Source of the DNA: an uncultured Bacilli bacterium
Lineage (GTDB): Bacteria > Bacillota_I > Bacilli_A > RF39 > UBA660
DNA length: 40,629 nt
Reading direction: 5' to 3'
Assembly: GCA_947601845.1 (NCBI GenBank)
Contig: CANQGH010000010.1
Coordinates: forward strand, 1-40,629
How positions within the stretch are numbered: the stretch's first letter is position 1; every line of letters starts with the position of its first letter. This document shows positions 16,001 through 24,622 of the stretch, piece after piece. Under the pieces are notes generated by a model that searched no databases, was not told the origin of the DNA, and was given only the letters and a program-made list of their open reading frames with translations. The translations under genes were made by a program, and so were the position numbers.

Positions 16001-17809
16001 ATGGCTAGAATTAAAATCAGTTCTTCTAAAAATAGCAAAAGTTATTCTATTATTGAAGATTATTATAGAAATGGCAAAAGAACAACTAAAATTGTTGATT
16101 ATATTGGAAACTATAATATTGTATTAAAACTAGCTCAAAAAGAAAATTTAGAAGTTGAGGTATGGTTAAATAATTATTTAAATAAATATAAAAAAGAACA
16201 TCAAACTACTCAAAAACAAGAAGAAGTAATAATTAAAAAATATAGTAATAAGTTAATTTCTAAAAATGTTACAAATAAATTTAACGTAGGTTATTTATTT
16301 TTAAAAGATATTTATTATTCTTTAAAAATAGATAAAATCGTTAAAAGTATATCTAAAAAATATAAATTTGAATTTGACTTAAATGAGGTATTATCTAATT
16401 TAGTATTTTCAAGAATAATCTATCCATCAAGCAAATTAAAGACTTATGAACTTTCTAAAACTTTTATAGAAACTCCTAAATATGATTTAGAAAATATTTA
16501 TCGAGGGCTAACCTACCTTAACAACGATTTAGATTATCTTCAAAAAGAAATTTATAATAATAGTAAATCAGTAATAAATAGAAATACAAGAATAATGTAT
16601 TTTGATTGTACTAATTATTACTTTAGTATCAATGAAGAAGATGATTTAAGAAAGTATGGTAAAGGAAAAGACCATAGGCCTAATCCTTTGGTAGGCATGG
16701 GCTTATTCATGGATAGCAATGGTTTACCTATTGCCATGAATATATTTCCTGGTAATGAAAATGAAACTAAAAATTTACTTCCTCTTCAAGAAAAAATGAT
16801 AAAAGATTTTAATTTAGAAAATAGTAAAACTATAATTTGTACTGATGCAGCGATGTGCACAGATGAAATAAAAAGCTTTAATATAAAAGATGGAAGAAGT
16901 TTTGTTATAACTCAATCTATTAAGAAATTAAAGGAAGAATATAAAAAGCAAGTATTTGAAGATAATGGTTGGAGAATAATTGGAGATTTAAAAAACACCT
17001 ATAAACTAAGTGATTTTATAAATGACGAAGAAAAAAGACAAGCTAATTATGAAACAATTTTTTATAAGATAATTAAAACAGAAACAAATCATGTTGTACA
17101 AGACTTAATTGTTACTTTCCAAATTAAATATAGAGATTATTTAAGAAAAGTAAGAAATGGTCAAATTGAAAGAGCTATCAAAAAAATTGATAAAACTAAT
17201 AAAGGAGATAAAATTAAATTAAGTATTAATCCTAATGATTATAGAAGACTTATTAAAGAAGAAGTATCTACAATAAAAAATAAATCAAAAAAGAAAATAG
17301 AAGAAAATTCTTTAAATGAAGAAACTAAAAAAGAAAAATATTTTTATTCATATTCAATAGATTATGATGCGGTTAAAGAGGAAGAAAAATATGATGGATA
17401 TTATGGTATTACAACTAATTTAGTTGGAGATATAAAAGATATATTAAATATATCAAAAAACAGATGGGAAATAGAAGAAAGTTTTAGAATATTAAAAACA
17501 GACTTCGATTCAGGAACAATACATTTATCAAGAGAAGATCGAATTAAATCTCATTTTCTTACTTGTTTTATATCGTTATTAATATATAGAATATTAGAAA
17601 ATAAATTAGATTATAAATATACAAATACAAAAATAATAGAAAAATTAAAAGAAATGGAAGTATATGAAGAAAGAGGAAGTGGTTATTCACCAGCCTATGT
17701 TAGAGATGACTTAACAGATGATTTGCACAGCATTTTTGGCTTTAGAACGGACTATGAAATAAATACTTATGAAAATTTTAAAAAAATTTTTCAACAAATA
17801 AAAAACTAA
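16001..17809 (+). CDS. IS1634-family DDE transposase
   Basis: The 602-residue transposase should cut and join the element's ends. The N-terminus (RIKISSSKNSKSYSIIEDYY, then RTTKIVDYIGN) is typical of the IS1634 family. The catalytic acids are Asp202 (YFDCTNYYF), Asp282 (CTDAAM) and Glu492 in NRWEIEESFRILK, which gives the R-x3-E-x6-K pattern. A lysine-rich insert of about 200 residues separates the second Asp from the Glu, as in IS4-like enzymes. AAGGAGG precedes the ATG. The frame is intact, so the enzyme is probably functional. Confidence 0.93.
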   Translation: MARIKISSSKNSKSYSIIEDYYRNGKRTTKIVDYIGNYNIVLKLAQKENLEVEVWLNNYLNKYKKEHQTTQKQEEVIIKKYSNKLISKNVTNKFNVGYLFLKDIYYSLKIDKIVKSISKKYKFEFDLNEVLSNLVFSRIIYPSSKLKTYELSKTFIETPKYDLENIYRGLTYLNNDLDYLQKEIYNNSKSVINRNTRIMYFDCTNYYFSINEEDDLRKYGKGKDHRPNPLVGMGLFMDSNGLPIAMNIFPGNENETKNLLPLQEKMIKDFNLENSKTIICTDAAMCTDEIKSFNIKDGRSFVITQSIKKLKEEYKKQVFEDNGWRIIGDLKNTYKLSDFINDEEKRQANYETIFYKIIKTETNHVVQDLIVTFQIKYRDYLRKVRNGQIERAIKKIDKTNKGDKIKLSINPNDYRRLIKEEVSTIKNKSKKKIEENSLNEETKKEKYFYSYSIDYDAVKEEEKYDGYYGITTNLVGDIKDILNISKNRWEIEESFRILKTDFDSGTIHLSREDRIKSHFLTCFISLLIYRILENKLDYKYTNTKIIEKLKEMEVYEERGSGYSPAYVRDDLTDDLHSIFGFRTDYEINTYENFKKIFQQIKN

Positions 17810-17833
17810 AAAAGTACGCATCATTTTTCAAAC

Positions 17834-17885
17834 AAAAAAACTCTCATTTTTCCCTTTATTTATAAGGGTTTGTAAGAGTTTTTAA
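17834..17885 (+). terminator. Terminator of the transposase gene
   Basis: A two-part hairpin joins AAAAACTCT with AGAGTTTTT and an inner CCCTT with AAGGG, ending in a run of T. It lies just inside the right end of the element and can keep transcripts from running out of or into it. Confidence 0.75.
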
Positions 17886-17886
17886 A

Positions 17887-18234
17887 TTAAACAACTGTCA
17901 AACTCAAGAATATATCTTCAATAAAACTCTTTAATTTTTCAAAAGTATCATCTAAAGATTCCTTATTATCGTAGTCACAGTCAGGTCTTAAAATATTATT
18001 AACGCCAATTAACAAAATAAATCCATCCATGTCATCTTTATTAACCTTTGGCCAGCAAAATTTATGAAATGTTTCAATACCAATATTTTCAACGCCACAT
18101 ATATAAAAGATAATATCATTATTTTGCGATTTGTCCAAAGTCATAGGTTCATTGAATCCAATTTTTATTGTTTTATCAACATAATAAGGCATATATGCAG
18201 TGATTGAATCTCCCATTATAGCTATTTTTTTCAT
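17887..18234 (-). pseudogene. N-terminal fragment of an SGNH hydrolase split by an IS element
   Basis: The fragment has a proper start (AAAGGAGAAAGTAC before the ATG), the nucleophile block MGDSIT near residue 9, and the block III-like IGVNN. At residue 108 (SFIEDI) it runs into the IS element and ends after seven foreign residues (FLSLTVV). The missing C-terminal half, with the Asp-His pair, lies at 15524-15803. The intact enzyme of about 201 residues would be a small cytoplasmic SGNH/GDSL esterase or acylhydrolase. A cleavable signal is absent. Confidence 0.88.
17909..17978. repeat. 70-bp direct repeat, right copy (target-site duplication)
   Basis: This is identical to 15804-15873 and forms the right flank of the IS element. 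Confidence 0.92.
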
Positions 18235-18726
18235 GTACTTTCTCCTTTATAAATTAAAACCATGTTCGCTTGTTTTATAATATCAATTATAGTATAATTT
18301 TTATAGGGAAACTTAATTGTTAAGTGCTTGCCAACTTTCTTTTAGAGAGGAGGCTTGATATTTATGAAGAAAAAAAGATTTATGAATCTCATTTCTAATA
18401 TTAATTATCATTTTATTGATAGTCTCTTTAATGATTCTATGTATAAAAAAATAGTACTCAATCTGCAATAGATTAAGTACAAACTCTTACTAGGGTAAGT
18501 ACTCAACATGCGAAAGTTAAGTATTTCCCTTTTTCATTTTATGCAAGTTTCCCTCGCATATTCATAATAACATAAAAAAGAACTTTTTGCAAGTTCTCTA
18601 TATTAAAGTTCGAAAAAGTTCGAACAGAAACATCAATGGTGGGTTTGCGAAAGTGGTTTTGCACCTTAAAGACAAATTCATCACATTTGATACACTAATT
18701 ATTAGGAAACTATCTTTTTGTCAAAA
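18235..18726. other. Gene-free stretch with inverted and hairpin repeats
   Basis: I see no convincing gene in this 492-bp gap. AGGGAAACTT at 18305-18314 is the exact complement of AAGTTTCCCT at 18545-18554, bounding 250 bp. Between them lie two imperfect copies of a hairpin unit starting AGTACTCAA (18453-18480 and about 18498-18525). A 35-codon plus-strand frame at 18364-18471 has GGAGG ten bases upstream but no recognisable product. The layout resembles a decayed or miniature mobile element. A minus-strand hairpin at 18573-18597 looks like the terminator of the RhuM gene. Confidence 0.45.
18573..18597 (-). terminator. Probable terminator downstream of the RhuM gene
   Basis: On the minus strand AGAACTT, a short loop and AAGTTCT are followed by a run of six T. 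It lies about 130 bases past the stop of the RhuM-family gene. Confidence 0.55.
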
Positions 18727-19734
18727 CTATTTTTTATTTTCTTCTAAATATCTTTGATATAATTCATCCATTGACGATATATATTCTTTATCTTGTTTAA
18801 TTCTAAATTTTTCATATTCTTCATTAGCTTTTTCTAAAGCTTGTTTATGAGAAATATTACCTGCGTTTAATAGAATTTCTTTTTTTCGAAATTTAAGCAA
18901 ATCATCCGTTGCATCAATCCATTTTTGCATCGTCATTAGGTTATGCTCATTTGCCATATCTTCAGCATAGTCTAAAAATAATGTTGTCAAACTTTCTAAT
19001 TTTTTAATTTCTTTATCATTTAAATAATTTTTAGCGATACCTATATCATATTTCATAATTTTACCATTTGGAGAATGTTTCCAATTTGTAAGTCCGAGAT
19101 GTTCTTTATTAGAATCTACTCTTTCATATATAAGTTCTGCTGCAGTATGACCAGATATAGCATAATGAAGTTTATTTTGAACAATTTTAAAAAATGTATA
19201 TGCTTCTTCAGATTCCTTATTATAATCAATGCTTGTACTCTCAAATAAATCAGTAATTTTTTGATAAAGTCTTCGTTCACTTAAACGAATTTCTTTGATG
19301 GTTTCAAGCAATTCATCATAATAGTCTTTGCCAAATTTAGGACCATTTTTCATTCTTTCTACATCTATTTTAAAACCCTTGATAATATAATCTTTTAAAA
19401 CGTTTGTAGCCCATATTCTAAATTGTGTTGCTTTTTTAGAGTTCACTCGGTAACCTACAGCAATTATAGCATCTAAATTATAAAATTCTATATTTCTTTT
19501 AACTTCACGATTTCCTTCTCTTTGAACAACCGAGAAAATCTCGGTAGTTGTATTTTTATCCAATTCTTTATCTAAAAAAATATTTTTTAAATGTAATCCT
19601 ATATTATCTTTAGAGCAATCAAATAATTCAGCCATACTTTTTTGAGTAAGCCATATCGTTTCATCTCTTAAAACTACATCTATATTTACATTTCCATCTT
19701 CAGTTTTATATAAAATAATATTACTTTCTTGCAT
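18727..19734 (-). CDS. RhuM-family virulence/DNA-binding protein
   Basis: The protein of about 335 residues matches the RhuM family, named after a gene in Salmonella pathogenicity island 3 and widespread on mobile islands. The N-terminal two thirds show the family core: NIDVVLRDETIWLTQKSMAE, LFDCSKDNIGLHLKNIF, NREVKRNIEFYNLDAIIAVG and YRVNSKKATQFRIWAT. The C-terminus is helical. The WLTQKSMAELF part looks like a helix-turn-helix. Biochemical function is not established. ATG at 19734 is chosen because AAGGAG lies 7 bases before it; a longer frame from 19764 would bury that site. It has its own promoter and lies next to a tRNA gene. Confidence 0.9.
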   Translation of the reverse strand: MQESNIILYKTEDGNVNIDVVLRDETIWLTQKSMAELFDCSKDNIGLHLKNIFLDKELDKNTTTEIFSVVQREGNREVKRNIEFYNLDAIIAVGYRVNSKKATQFRIWATNVLKDYIIKGFKIDVERMKNGPKFGKDYYDELLETIKEIRLSERRLYQKITDLFESTSIDYNKESEEAYTFFKIVQNKLHYAISGHTAAELIYERVDSNKEHLGLTNWKHSPNGKIMKYDIGIAKNYLNDKEIKKLESLTTLFLDYAEDMANEHNLMTMQKWIDATDDLLKFRKKEILLNAGNISHKQALEKANEEYEKFRIKQDKEYISSMDELYQRYLEENKK

Positions 19735-19755
19735 TTTAAACTCCTTGATAAGAAA

Positions 19756-19784
19756 ATTATACAATAAGAACGTTTGTTTGACAA
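19756..19784 (-). promoter_or_regulatory. Sigma-A promoter of the RhuM gene
   Basis: On the minus strand TTGTCA (19779-19784) and TATAAT (19756-19761) are separated by 17 bases, ending 21 bases before the chosen start codon. Confidence 0.75.
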
Positions 19785-19919
19785 CATATTTTTTTAATCA
19801 TTATAAAAATTGAATATTTAAATTTGCCTTACTTATTTTTATTTTCAGTTTGTTTTTGATTTCACAAGGAAAAGTTAATTGTTCTATGGTCGTTTTCGTA
19901 ATGATTCACCTCCAGATAT

Positions 19920-19948
19920 GAAAAAAGCCCATAACATCAAATGTTATG
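19920..19948 (-). terminator. Terminator of the tRNA-Ile gene
   Basis: CATAACAT and ATGTTATG (19930-19937 with 19941-19948) form an 8-bp stem, followed on the minus strand by GGC and a run of six T. Confidence 0.85.
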
Positions 19949-19991
19949 AACCTATATTCTTAAATCGCAAAGGTGCGACTTTCAACCTCTA

Positions 19992-20068
<77 letters not shown>

Positions 20069-20103
20069 AACTTTTAAATCACTCTTAAAAGCTGTACTTC
20101 TAC

Positions 20104-20132
20104 ATTCTATAATATTTTTAGTAATAATGCAA
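20104..20132 (-). promoter_or_regulatory. Probable tRNA promoter
   Basis: On the minus strand TTGCAT (20127-20132) and TAGAAT (20104-20109) are separated by 17 bases, about 35 bases before the mature tRNA. Confidence 0.45.
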
Positions 20133-20177
20133 GGTTTTTTTTGAATTTTGTGAGTTTTTTTAAAGAAGAACTATTAT

Positions 20178-20879
20178 CTAACCTACTATCTCATCAATTA
20201 AATTAAAGTCATAATACTCTAAAGTAATAATAAGACTATTATATGGCTCTCCTATTGCCTTAGAATAATTAGATAAATCTAAACTAATTTGAGTAATATT
20301 ATAATTTCTATATGATACTGTAATGGTATTATTGCCATCCTCTATATTAATATTATATTCACTTACTATATTTTGTAAACTTTTATTACTAATCACTTGT
20401 TGTTCTTCATCAAAGATTGATCCTTTAAGAATATTTTCTACTATTGCAGTATCAAAAAAATCAAATACAAAATAAGGTTTATCAGACTTAGTATATGTAT
20501 CGGCATTTTTAATAAAAATATCCTTATCATTAATGTAATAGGTCCTTACATTTTCACCATCACTTACTATAAACTCTTCTTTATTACCATTCTTTTTACC
20601 ATCATAAGTAATTACCCTATCATCAAGACTAACAGTATATTTATAAGCAAAATTATTATTATGTATTAATTCATACCCTTTTAATACTTCCCCATCATCT
20701 TGACTCATTTCATTATCATTATCTACTTTGATAGGATTATTATTAAGTCTAATAGATGATATAATAATAACGAATAAAATAGCATAAAAAACTAATATCA
20801 AAATAGCGCGGTATTGCTTATTAGAAAATAATTCTTTAATATTAAACTTTTTTTCTTGCCCCTCATTATTATCATTCAT
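20178..20879 (-). CDS. Unknown single-pass membrane protein
   Basis: I do not recognise this 233-residue protein. It has a charged cytoplasmic N-terminus (about 25 residues), one membrane helix (AILILVFYAILFVIIISSI) and an extracellular domain rich in Asn, Asp and Tyr, with alternating strand patterns (NFAYKYTVSLDDRVITYDG). It begins 2 bases after the fmt stop and is thus co-transcribed with fmt. The extracellular part resembles the small beta-sandwich domains of other membrane-tethered hypothetical proteins in this window, but no catalytic motif is visible. Confidence 0.7.
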   Translation of the reverse strand: MNDNNEGQEKKFNIKELFSNKQYRAILILVFYAILFVIIISSIRLNNNPIKVDNDNEMSQDDGEVLKGYELIHNNNFAYKYTVSLDDRVITYDGKKNGNKEEFIVSDGENVRTYYINDKDIFIKNADTYTKSDKPYFVFDFFDTAIVENILKGSIFDEEQQVISNKSLQNIVSEYNINIEDGNNTITVSYRNYNITQISLDLSNYSKAIGEPYNSLIITLEYYDFNLIDEIVG

Positions 20880-20881
20880 AA

Positions 20882-21826
20882 CTAATCCTCATTAAATACT
20901 TTCCCTATCAACGTATTACTATCAATACCATTTAAATAATCTTTGACAGACATTCTTCTTTTACCTTCTACTTTAATTTCGGTAATAATTATTTCCCCAT
21001 CTTTAGTAGATACCCCTATTCCATCATCATAAATACGTACAATTTCTCCACATTTTTTAGTAGTATAAATATTGTCCTTTATTCTAGAACAATATATTTT
21101 CATAACTTTCCCATCCAACATCGCATATGCAACTGGAAAAGGATTTAATCCTCTAATTTGATTATATATTTCTAAAGATGTCTTATTAAAATCAATTAAT
21201 TCATCTTCTCTTTTAATTATAGGAGCATAAGTAGCCTTACTTTCATCTTGTTTAACAGGATTAATATTACCACTTACAATATCAGGAATGGTATCTAATA
21301 ACAATTCTTTCCCTATAACACTCAATTTATCATGAATATCTCCTACCGTATCATCATTAGCGATTAATATTTCCCTAGTTGATATAATATCTCCAGTATC
21401 CATATGCTCATCCATATACATAATAGTAATACCTGTTTTAGCTTCTCCCTCCATAATAGCTCTATGTAGTGGTGCTCCGCCCCTAAACTTAGGAAGAAGG
21501 GAAGCATGTACATTAATACATCCATACTTAGGTAAATCTAATAATACTTTAGGAATAATTTGACCATAAGCACAAGTCACAATCATATCTGGATTTAATT
21601 TTACTATATCACTATAATCAGTCCTAATCTTTGCTGGTTGAAATACTCTAATATCGTGTGATAATGCTACTTCTTTTATAGGAGAAAACTTGATTTCGTG
21701 ATCTCTACCTACTTCTTTATCTGGTTGAGTTACTACCCCGATGACATCATAATTTGCTATTAATCCTTCTAATACTGAAACACTAAATTCTGGTGTACCC
21801 ATAAAAACTATTTTTATCTTATCCAT
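20882..21826 (-). CDS. fmt: Methionyl-tRNA formyltransferase
   Basis: This enzyme formylates the amino group of initiator Met-tRNA using 10-formyl-THF. The N-terminal catalytic domain has the family start IKIVFMGTPEFSV, the active-site set NVHASLLPKFRGGAP and MYMDEHMDTGDI, and the C-terminal domain follows from about residue 205. Length (about 314) is normal. ATG at 21826 is preferred because AGGTGAT lies 5 bases before it; GTG at 21835 overlaps that site, and ATG at 21829 is too close. It has its own promoter. The usual partner def is not next to it. Confidence 0.95.
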   Translation of the reverse strand: MDKIKIVFMGTPEFSVSVLEGLIANYDVIGVVTQPDKEVGRDHEIKFSPIKEVALSHDIRVFQPAKIRTDYSDIVKLNPDMIVTCAYGQIIPKVLLDLPKYGCINVHASLLPKFRGGAPLHRAIMEGEAKTGITIMYMDEHMDTGDIISTREILIANDDTVGDIHDKLSVIGKELLLDTIPDIVSGNINPVKQDESKATYAPIIKREDELIDFNKTSLEIYNQIRGLNPFPVAYAMLDGKVMKIYCSRIKDNIYTTKKCGEIVRIYDDGIGVSTKDGEIIITEIKVEGKRRMSVKDYLNGIDSNTLIGKVFNED

Positions 21827-21843
21827 CATTATCACCTAATGAC

Positions 21844-21872
21844 ATTATATTATAACTATTGCTTTTAAGCAA
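21844..21872 (-). promoter_or_regulatory. Sigma-A promoter of fmt
   Basis: On the minus strand TTGCTT (21867-21872) and TATAAT (21844-21849) are separated by 17 bases, just before the ribosome site of fmt. It abuts the U-run of the cotE terminator. Confidence 0.65.
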
Positions 21873-21873
21873 A

Positions 21874-21898
21874 TAAAAAAGTTCTTAATTTAAGAACT
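21874..21898 (-). terminator. Terminator of cotE
   Basis: AGTTCTT and AAGAACT with loop AAATT are followed on the minus strand by six T. It overlaps the last codons of cotE. Confidence 0.85.
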
Positions 21899-22421
21899 CT
21901 TCTTTTACTTCTTCATCAATTTGTTTATTAACTTCTTCAGTATTTACTTCATCCTCTATAACATCCCATTCATCTTCTTCATCATCAGTAGCAATCTTTA
22001 CTTTAGTATCTCCCACTATTTCAATACCTAAATCCTTTTCGATTGTGTAAACAATCTTACCGTCAACAATTTCCACCTTAGTACAACTAGGTTGCTTTAG
22101 ACTTCTTACAATTATTTCCTCTTCACCATTAATATTAGTTTCATTTCGTCTAGGAACATTAACTTTTTCAATATAAGAATCCGTTTGTTTTACAACCTCT
22201 GTCTTGGTATCATTTTGACAAGAATACCAAATATTAATATCATAGCTACCTTCTACTGTAATAGTATCTCCCGTTTTATAACCTTTAAATGTATGATTAA
22301 TTACCCAACAACCTAAAATAGTACTCGCTTCACAATTAGGAGTAACAGAAGAAGTTGTAGTAAATGTTTTCTTACCTTTTCCTATTACCGCTTTAGTAAC
22401 TATTTCTTTAAAACTAGCCAT
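21885..22421 (-). CDS. cotE: Outer spore coat assembly protein CotE
   Basis: CotE directs assembly of the outer spore coat in the mother cell. The 178-residue protein has the family core FKEIVTKAVIGKGKK, LGCWVINHTFKGYKTGDT and GSYDINIWYSCQNDTKT, then an acidic tail rich in Glu and Asp. The length matches B. subtilis CotE (about 180). ATG at 22421 follows GAGGAGGAAGATT; the longer frame would bury this site. With the germination operon this marks the organism as a spore former. A sigma-E-like -10 box lies just upstream. Confidence 0.93.
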   Translation of the reverse strand: MASFKEIVTKAVIGKGKKTFTTTSSVTPNCEASTILGCWVINHTFKGYKTGDTITVEGSYDINIWYSCQNDTKTEVVKQTDSYIEKVNVPRRNETNINGEEEIIVRSLKQPSCTKVEIVDGKIVYTIEKDLGIEIVGDTKVKIATDDEEDEWDVIEDEVNTEEVNKQIDEEVKEEFLN

Positions 22422-22439
22422 AATCTTCCTCCTCATTCT

Positions 22440-22447
22440 AATGTATG
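22440..22447 (-). promoter_or_regulatory. Sigma-E-like -10 box upstream of cotE
   Basis: On the minus strand CATACATT matches the mother-cell sigma-E -10 consensus (CATACAHT). The expected -35 region about 14 bases upstream is a poor match, and the leader would be very short. B. subtilis cotE is partly sigma-E-dependent, which makes the site plausible. Confidence 0.35.
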
Positions 22448-22473
22448 CGAATTATGGCAATTTAGTTCAAAAT

Positions 22474-22499
22474 TAAAATAACTTCCGAAGAAGTTATTT
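22474..22499 (-). terminator. Hairpin terminator with UUCG loop
   Basis: On the minus strand AAATAACTTC, loop TTCG and GAAGTTATTT form a 10-bp stem right after the stop of the small membrane-protein gene. The following U-run is interrupted (TAATTTT). Confidence 0.65.
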
Positions 22500-22504
22500 A
22501 AGTA

Positions 22505-22816
22505 CTACTTTCTTTTATGAATAAAGTACCTTGTAATATATCCTAAGAATATTGCATAAATAATGACATATATCCACATTAAGATATCATTAAATATCCC
22601 ACTGGAATAATGATTAATAATTGCCGCAATAGACTCTGGGAAATATTTACCGATAAGACTCTTTAATTCAGGAACATTAACATTATATTTAATAAAAGTT
22701 AATATTCTTAAAAATATATCAATAATGGCTGTTGCGTATACAAAACTAGAGAAATTTCTAAAGAAGAAAATTACTACAGCTAACAATATTAATACAATAA
22801 TTAAATCTACGTACAT
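22505..22816 (-). CDS. Small unknown membrane protein
   Basis: I do not recognise this protein of about 103 residues. It has an N-terminal helix (YVDLIIVLILLAVVIFFF), a second hydrophobic segment around ATAIIDIFLRIL and a third near the end (ILMWIYVIIYAIFLGYI), closing with a basic IHKRK. ATG at 22816 is preferred because GAGGTGG lies 6 bases before it; the GTG at 22825 sits inside that site. It follows the larger unknown membrane protein and is probably co-transcribed with it. Confidence 0.7.
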   Translation of the reverse strand: MYVDLIIVLILLAVVIFFFRNFSSFVYATAIIDIFLRILTFIKYNVNVPELKSLIGKYFPESIAAIINHYSSGIFNDILMWIYVIIYAIFLGYITRYFIHKRK

Positions 22817-22895
22817 CTTAACCACCTCTTATTATATAGATAACTATATCACAAAATTAATAATTCGTAAATATGCGTTTATTGGTTTATTTTTA

Positions 22896-24509
22896 CTACT
22901 CCTCTTTTAAAATATAAGTATAAGTTTTACCTAAGATATTAAAATCTATATATATGGCACTAGCATTAGAAATTTCTTTTTTTACTTCATAATATACCGC
23001 ATCATTTATATATTGGGGGGTAATATTAGCAATAGGTACTTCTTGATAATAGTAATTATCTCCAACTTTATAACGAATATGTCCCACACTAGAAATTAGT
23101 TTATCAGCCAAAGCTTCATTATAAGTATCTTCATCTATAACAACATTAAATTGTAATCGCATAACCATCATATTTTGCGTAGGATATGCTTTAGGTGCTA
23201 TATAATCAGTAAAGGTATAGCATATATCCATGCATTGTTGATATTGATACTGGAACCTATCTTTTAATTCAAAACTAGTAATAGTAATACTGCTATCATT
23301 TAAAATAGTTCCAGAGAATACTAATGGTTCATTTAATTTTACTTCATTCACTTTATCCCCTTCGCCTATAATGGTATTAATAGGTTTTAAAGCAACTTTG
23401 GCTAAATTATAGATGCGCTCCCCATTTACCTGTTTATATCCTATCATATATTCTAATTGTTTTTTATTAGTTTCATACTTTTTATCGACTTGAAATATTA
23501 TCGCTATAATATCTTCTTCACCAGGTAATAAGTCTATTTCGCTTCGCCCATCTCCAAAAATACTAAATTGATTATAAAACTTCGAAGTTGCATCGTAAGA
23601 TATTTTAGAACTAATTCTTAATCTAAATCTATCAATATTAATACTTTTTTCTTCCTTAGAGGTATTTTTAATATAGATTCTACTAACAGTATAGGTATAT
23701 TTATTAGAAGTAATATCGCTACCAAAACTATCAGTATTCATTTGATAACTCTTAAGGACTTTCATAGTAATACCGTTAGCGCCAAACGACTCTTGCTCTT
23801 TATATATTTTGTTTTGAACATATTGAATGTTGTATAATACCAGCCCTACTACTATCATAATAACTCCCATAGCAGCTAGGATTATGGCTTTATTTTCTTT
23901 ATACACATATAAGATAATTCTTCCTCTTCTACGAAAACGTGTTTTTACATCATTAGAATCAATATCGATATCAAGTTCCACTTCTTCATTATCACTAGAT
24001 GAAACATTTAATTCCATTAAATCTCTTTGAAAATTAAACTTTCTTATATTGAACCCTGTCGCTCTAACAATGGCCATAATTAAGAAAGGAATTTGTCCTA
24101 AATATAATACATATAATATATCTCTAGTAATTTGCAATTGTAAAACATCAATTCTATTAAATGTAATATTTTGCAATACACTACTAATATAGATTAAGCC
24201 AATCGATAAGGCAATATAATAAAGAACAATAAGGACATAGTACTTTAATGGCTTATCTTTAAAATACATTAAAAAGAAAATCACAATACTTATAGCAATC
24301 GCTGCAATAATAGCAATATACAAATAGCTAGGAATATATGTACTATTTAAATTATCAATAGTCTCATATGTTCTTAAATCCAAATACTCATTGAAAAAGG
24401 ATAAAACTAGATGGGTTTTATAAAAAATATAACCCAAGATTACTGCTAAGATAAAATGAATAAACTTGAAATATTTTATTAAAAAAGCATATGGTTTTCT
24501 TAATATCAT
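22896..24509 (-). CDS. Unknown polytopic membrane protein with extracellular domain
   Basis: I do not recognise this 537-residue protein. About four hydrophobic helices lie in residues 10-150, then comes an acidic cytoplasmic stretch (NEEVELDIDIDSNDVK) and a basic RFRRRGR, a further helix (AIILAAMGVIMIVVGLVLY), and a C-terminal part of about 300 residues that should lie outside. The latter looks like two beta-sandwich domains (SINIDRFRLRISSKI; EVKLNEPLVFSGTILNDSSI) of the kind seen in DUF4352-like extracellular modules. No enzyme motif is visible. It could be a sensor or an envelope scaffold. Confidence 0.7.
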   Translation of the reverse strand: MILRKPYAFLIKYFKFIHFILAVILGYIFYKTHLVLSFFNEYLDLRTYETIDNLNSTYIPSYLYIAIIAAIAISIVIFFLMYFKDKPLKYYVLIVLYYIALSIGLIYISSVLQNITFNRIDVLQLQITRDILYVLYLGQIPFLIMAIVRATGFNIRKFNFQRDLMELNVSSSDNEEVELDIDIDSNDVKTRFRRRGRIILYVYKENKAIILAAMGVIMIVVGLVLYNIQYVQNKIYKEQESFGANGITMKVLKSYQMNTDSFGSDITSNKYTYTVSRIYIKNTSKEEKSINIDRFRLRISSKISYDATSKFYNQFSIFGDGRSEIDLLPGEEDIIAIIFQVDKKYETNKKQLEYMIGYKQVNGERIYNLAKVALKPINTIIGEGDKVNEVKLNEPLVFSGTILNDSSITITSFELKDRFQYQYQQCMDICYTFTDYIAPKAYPTQNMMVMRLQFNVVIDEDTYNEALADKLISSVGHIRYKVGDNYYYQEVPIANITPQYINDAVYYEVKKEISNASAIYIDFNILGKTYTYILKEE

Positions 24510-24550
24510 AATCTTATCCTCCCTATTATTTAGTATATATTATTTAGTCT

Positions 24551-24581
24551 TAAAAAAAAAGAAAAATAATAATTATTTTTC
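24551..24581 (-). terminator. A:T-rich hairpin terminator
   Basis: GAAAAATAA, a 3-base loop and TTATTTTTC (24561-24581) are followed on the minus strand by nine T. Confidence 0.55.
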
Positions 24582-24594
24582 CCCAATTTACAAT

Positions 24595-24622
24595 TAAAAA
24601 GTGCTTAATCAATATAAGCACT
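24595..24622 (-). terminator. Terminator of the unknown anchored-protein gene
   Basis: AGTGCTTA and TAAGCACT (24600-24607 with 24615-24622) form an 8-bp stem with a T-run after it on the minus strand. The stop codon lies within the stem. Confidence 0.8.

Larger units (their letters stand above)
15874..17908 (+). mobile_element. IS1634-family insertion sequence
   Basis: The element of about 2,035 bp carries one transposase gene and ends in an imperfect inverted repeat. AGTTTGACACTTGT at 15877-15890 matches the complement of 17891-17904 at 13 of 14 bases. It sits between two perfect 70-bp direct repeats inside a SGNH hydrolase gene. Members of the IS1634/IS1549 group are known for unusually long, variable target duplications, which explains the 70 bp. 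The exact outer edges are uncertain by a few bases. Perfect flanking repeats and an intact transposase suggest a recent, possibly still active insertion. Confidence 0.9.

Noticed and set aside
15524-18234. Two independent small hydrolase genes
   Set aside because: The shared 70-bp repeat, the intervening IS element and the complementary halves of the catalytic set show one gene broken by insertion.
18364-18471. 35-codon plus-strand gene with GGAGG upstream
   Set aside because: The product has no recognisable features and lies inside a repeat-rich gap. A chance frame in A+T-rich DNA is as likely. I mention it only within the region entry.
18605-18625. LexA-like box around GTTCGAAAAAGTTCGAAC
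   Set aside because: The Gram-positive LexA consensus is CGAAC, four bases, GTTCG. Here the half-sites are spaced wrongly and no gene start is close, so I did not call it.
19880-19918. Short minus-strand gene after a GGAGGTGAATC site downstream of tRNA-Ile
   Set aside because: The frame from GTG is about 15 codons and the frame from ATT has no ordinary start codon. It may be a scrap of an older gene, but nothing supports a product.
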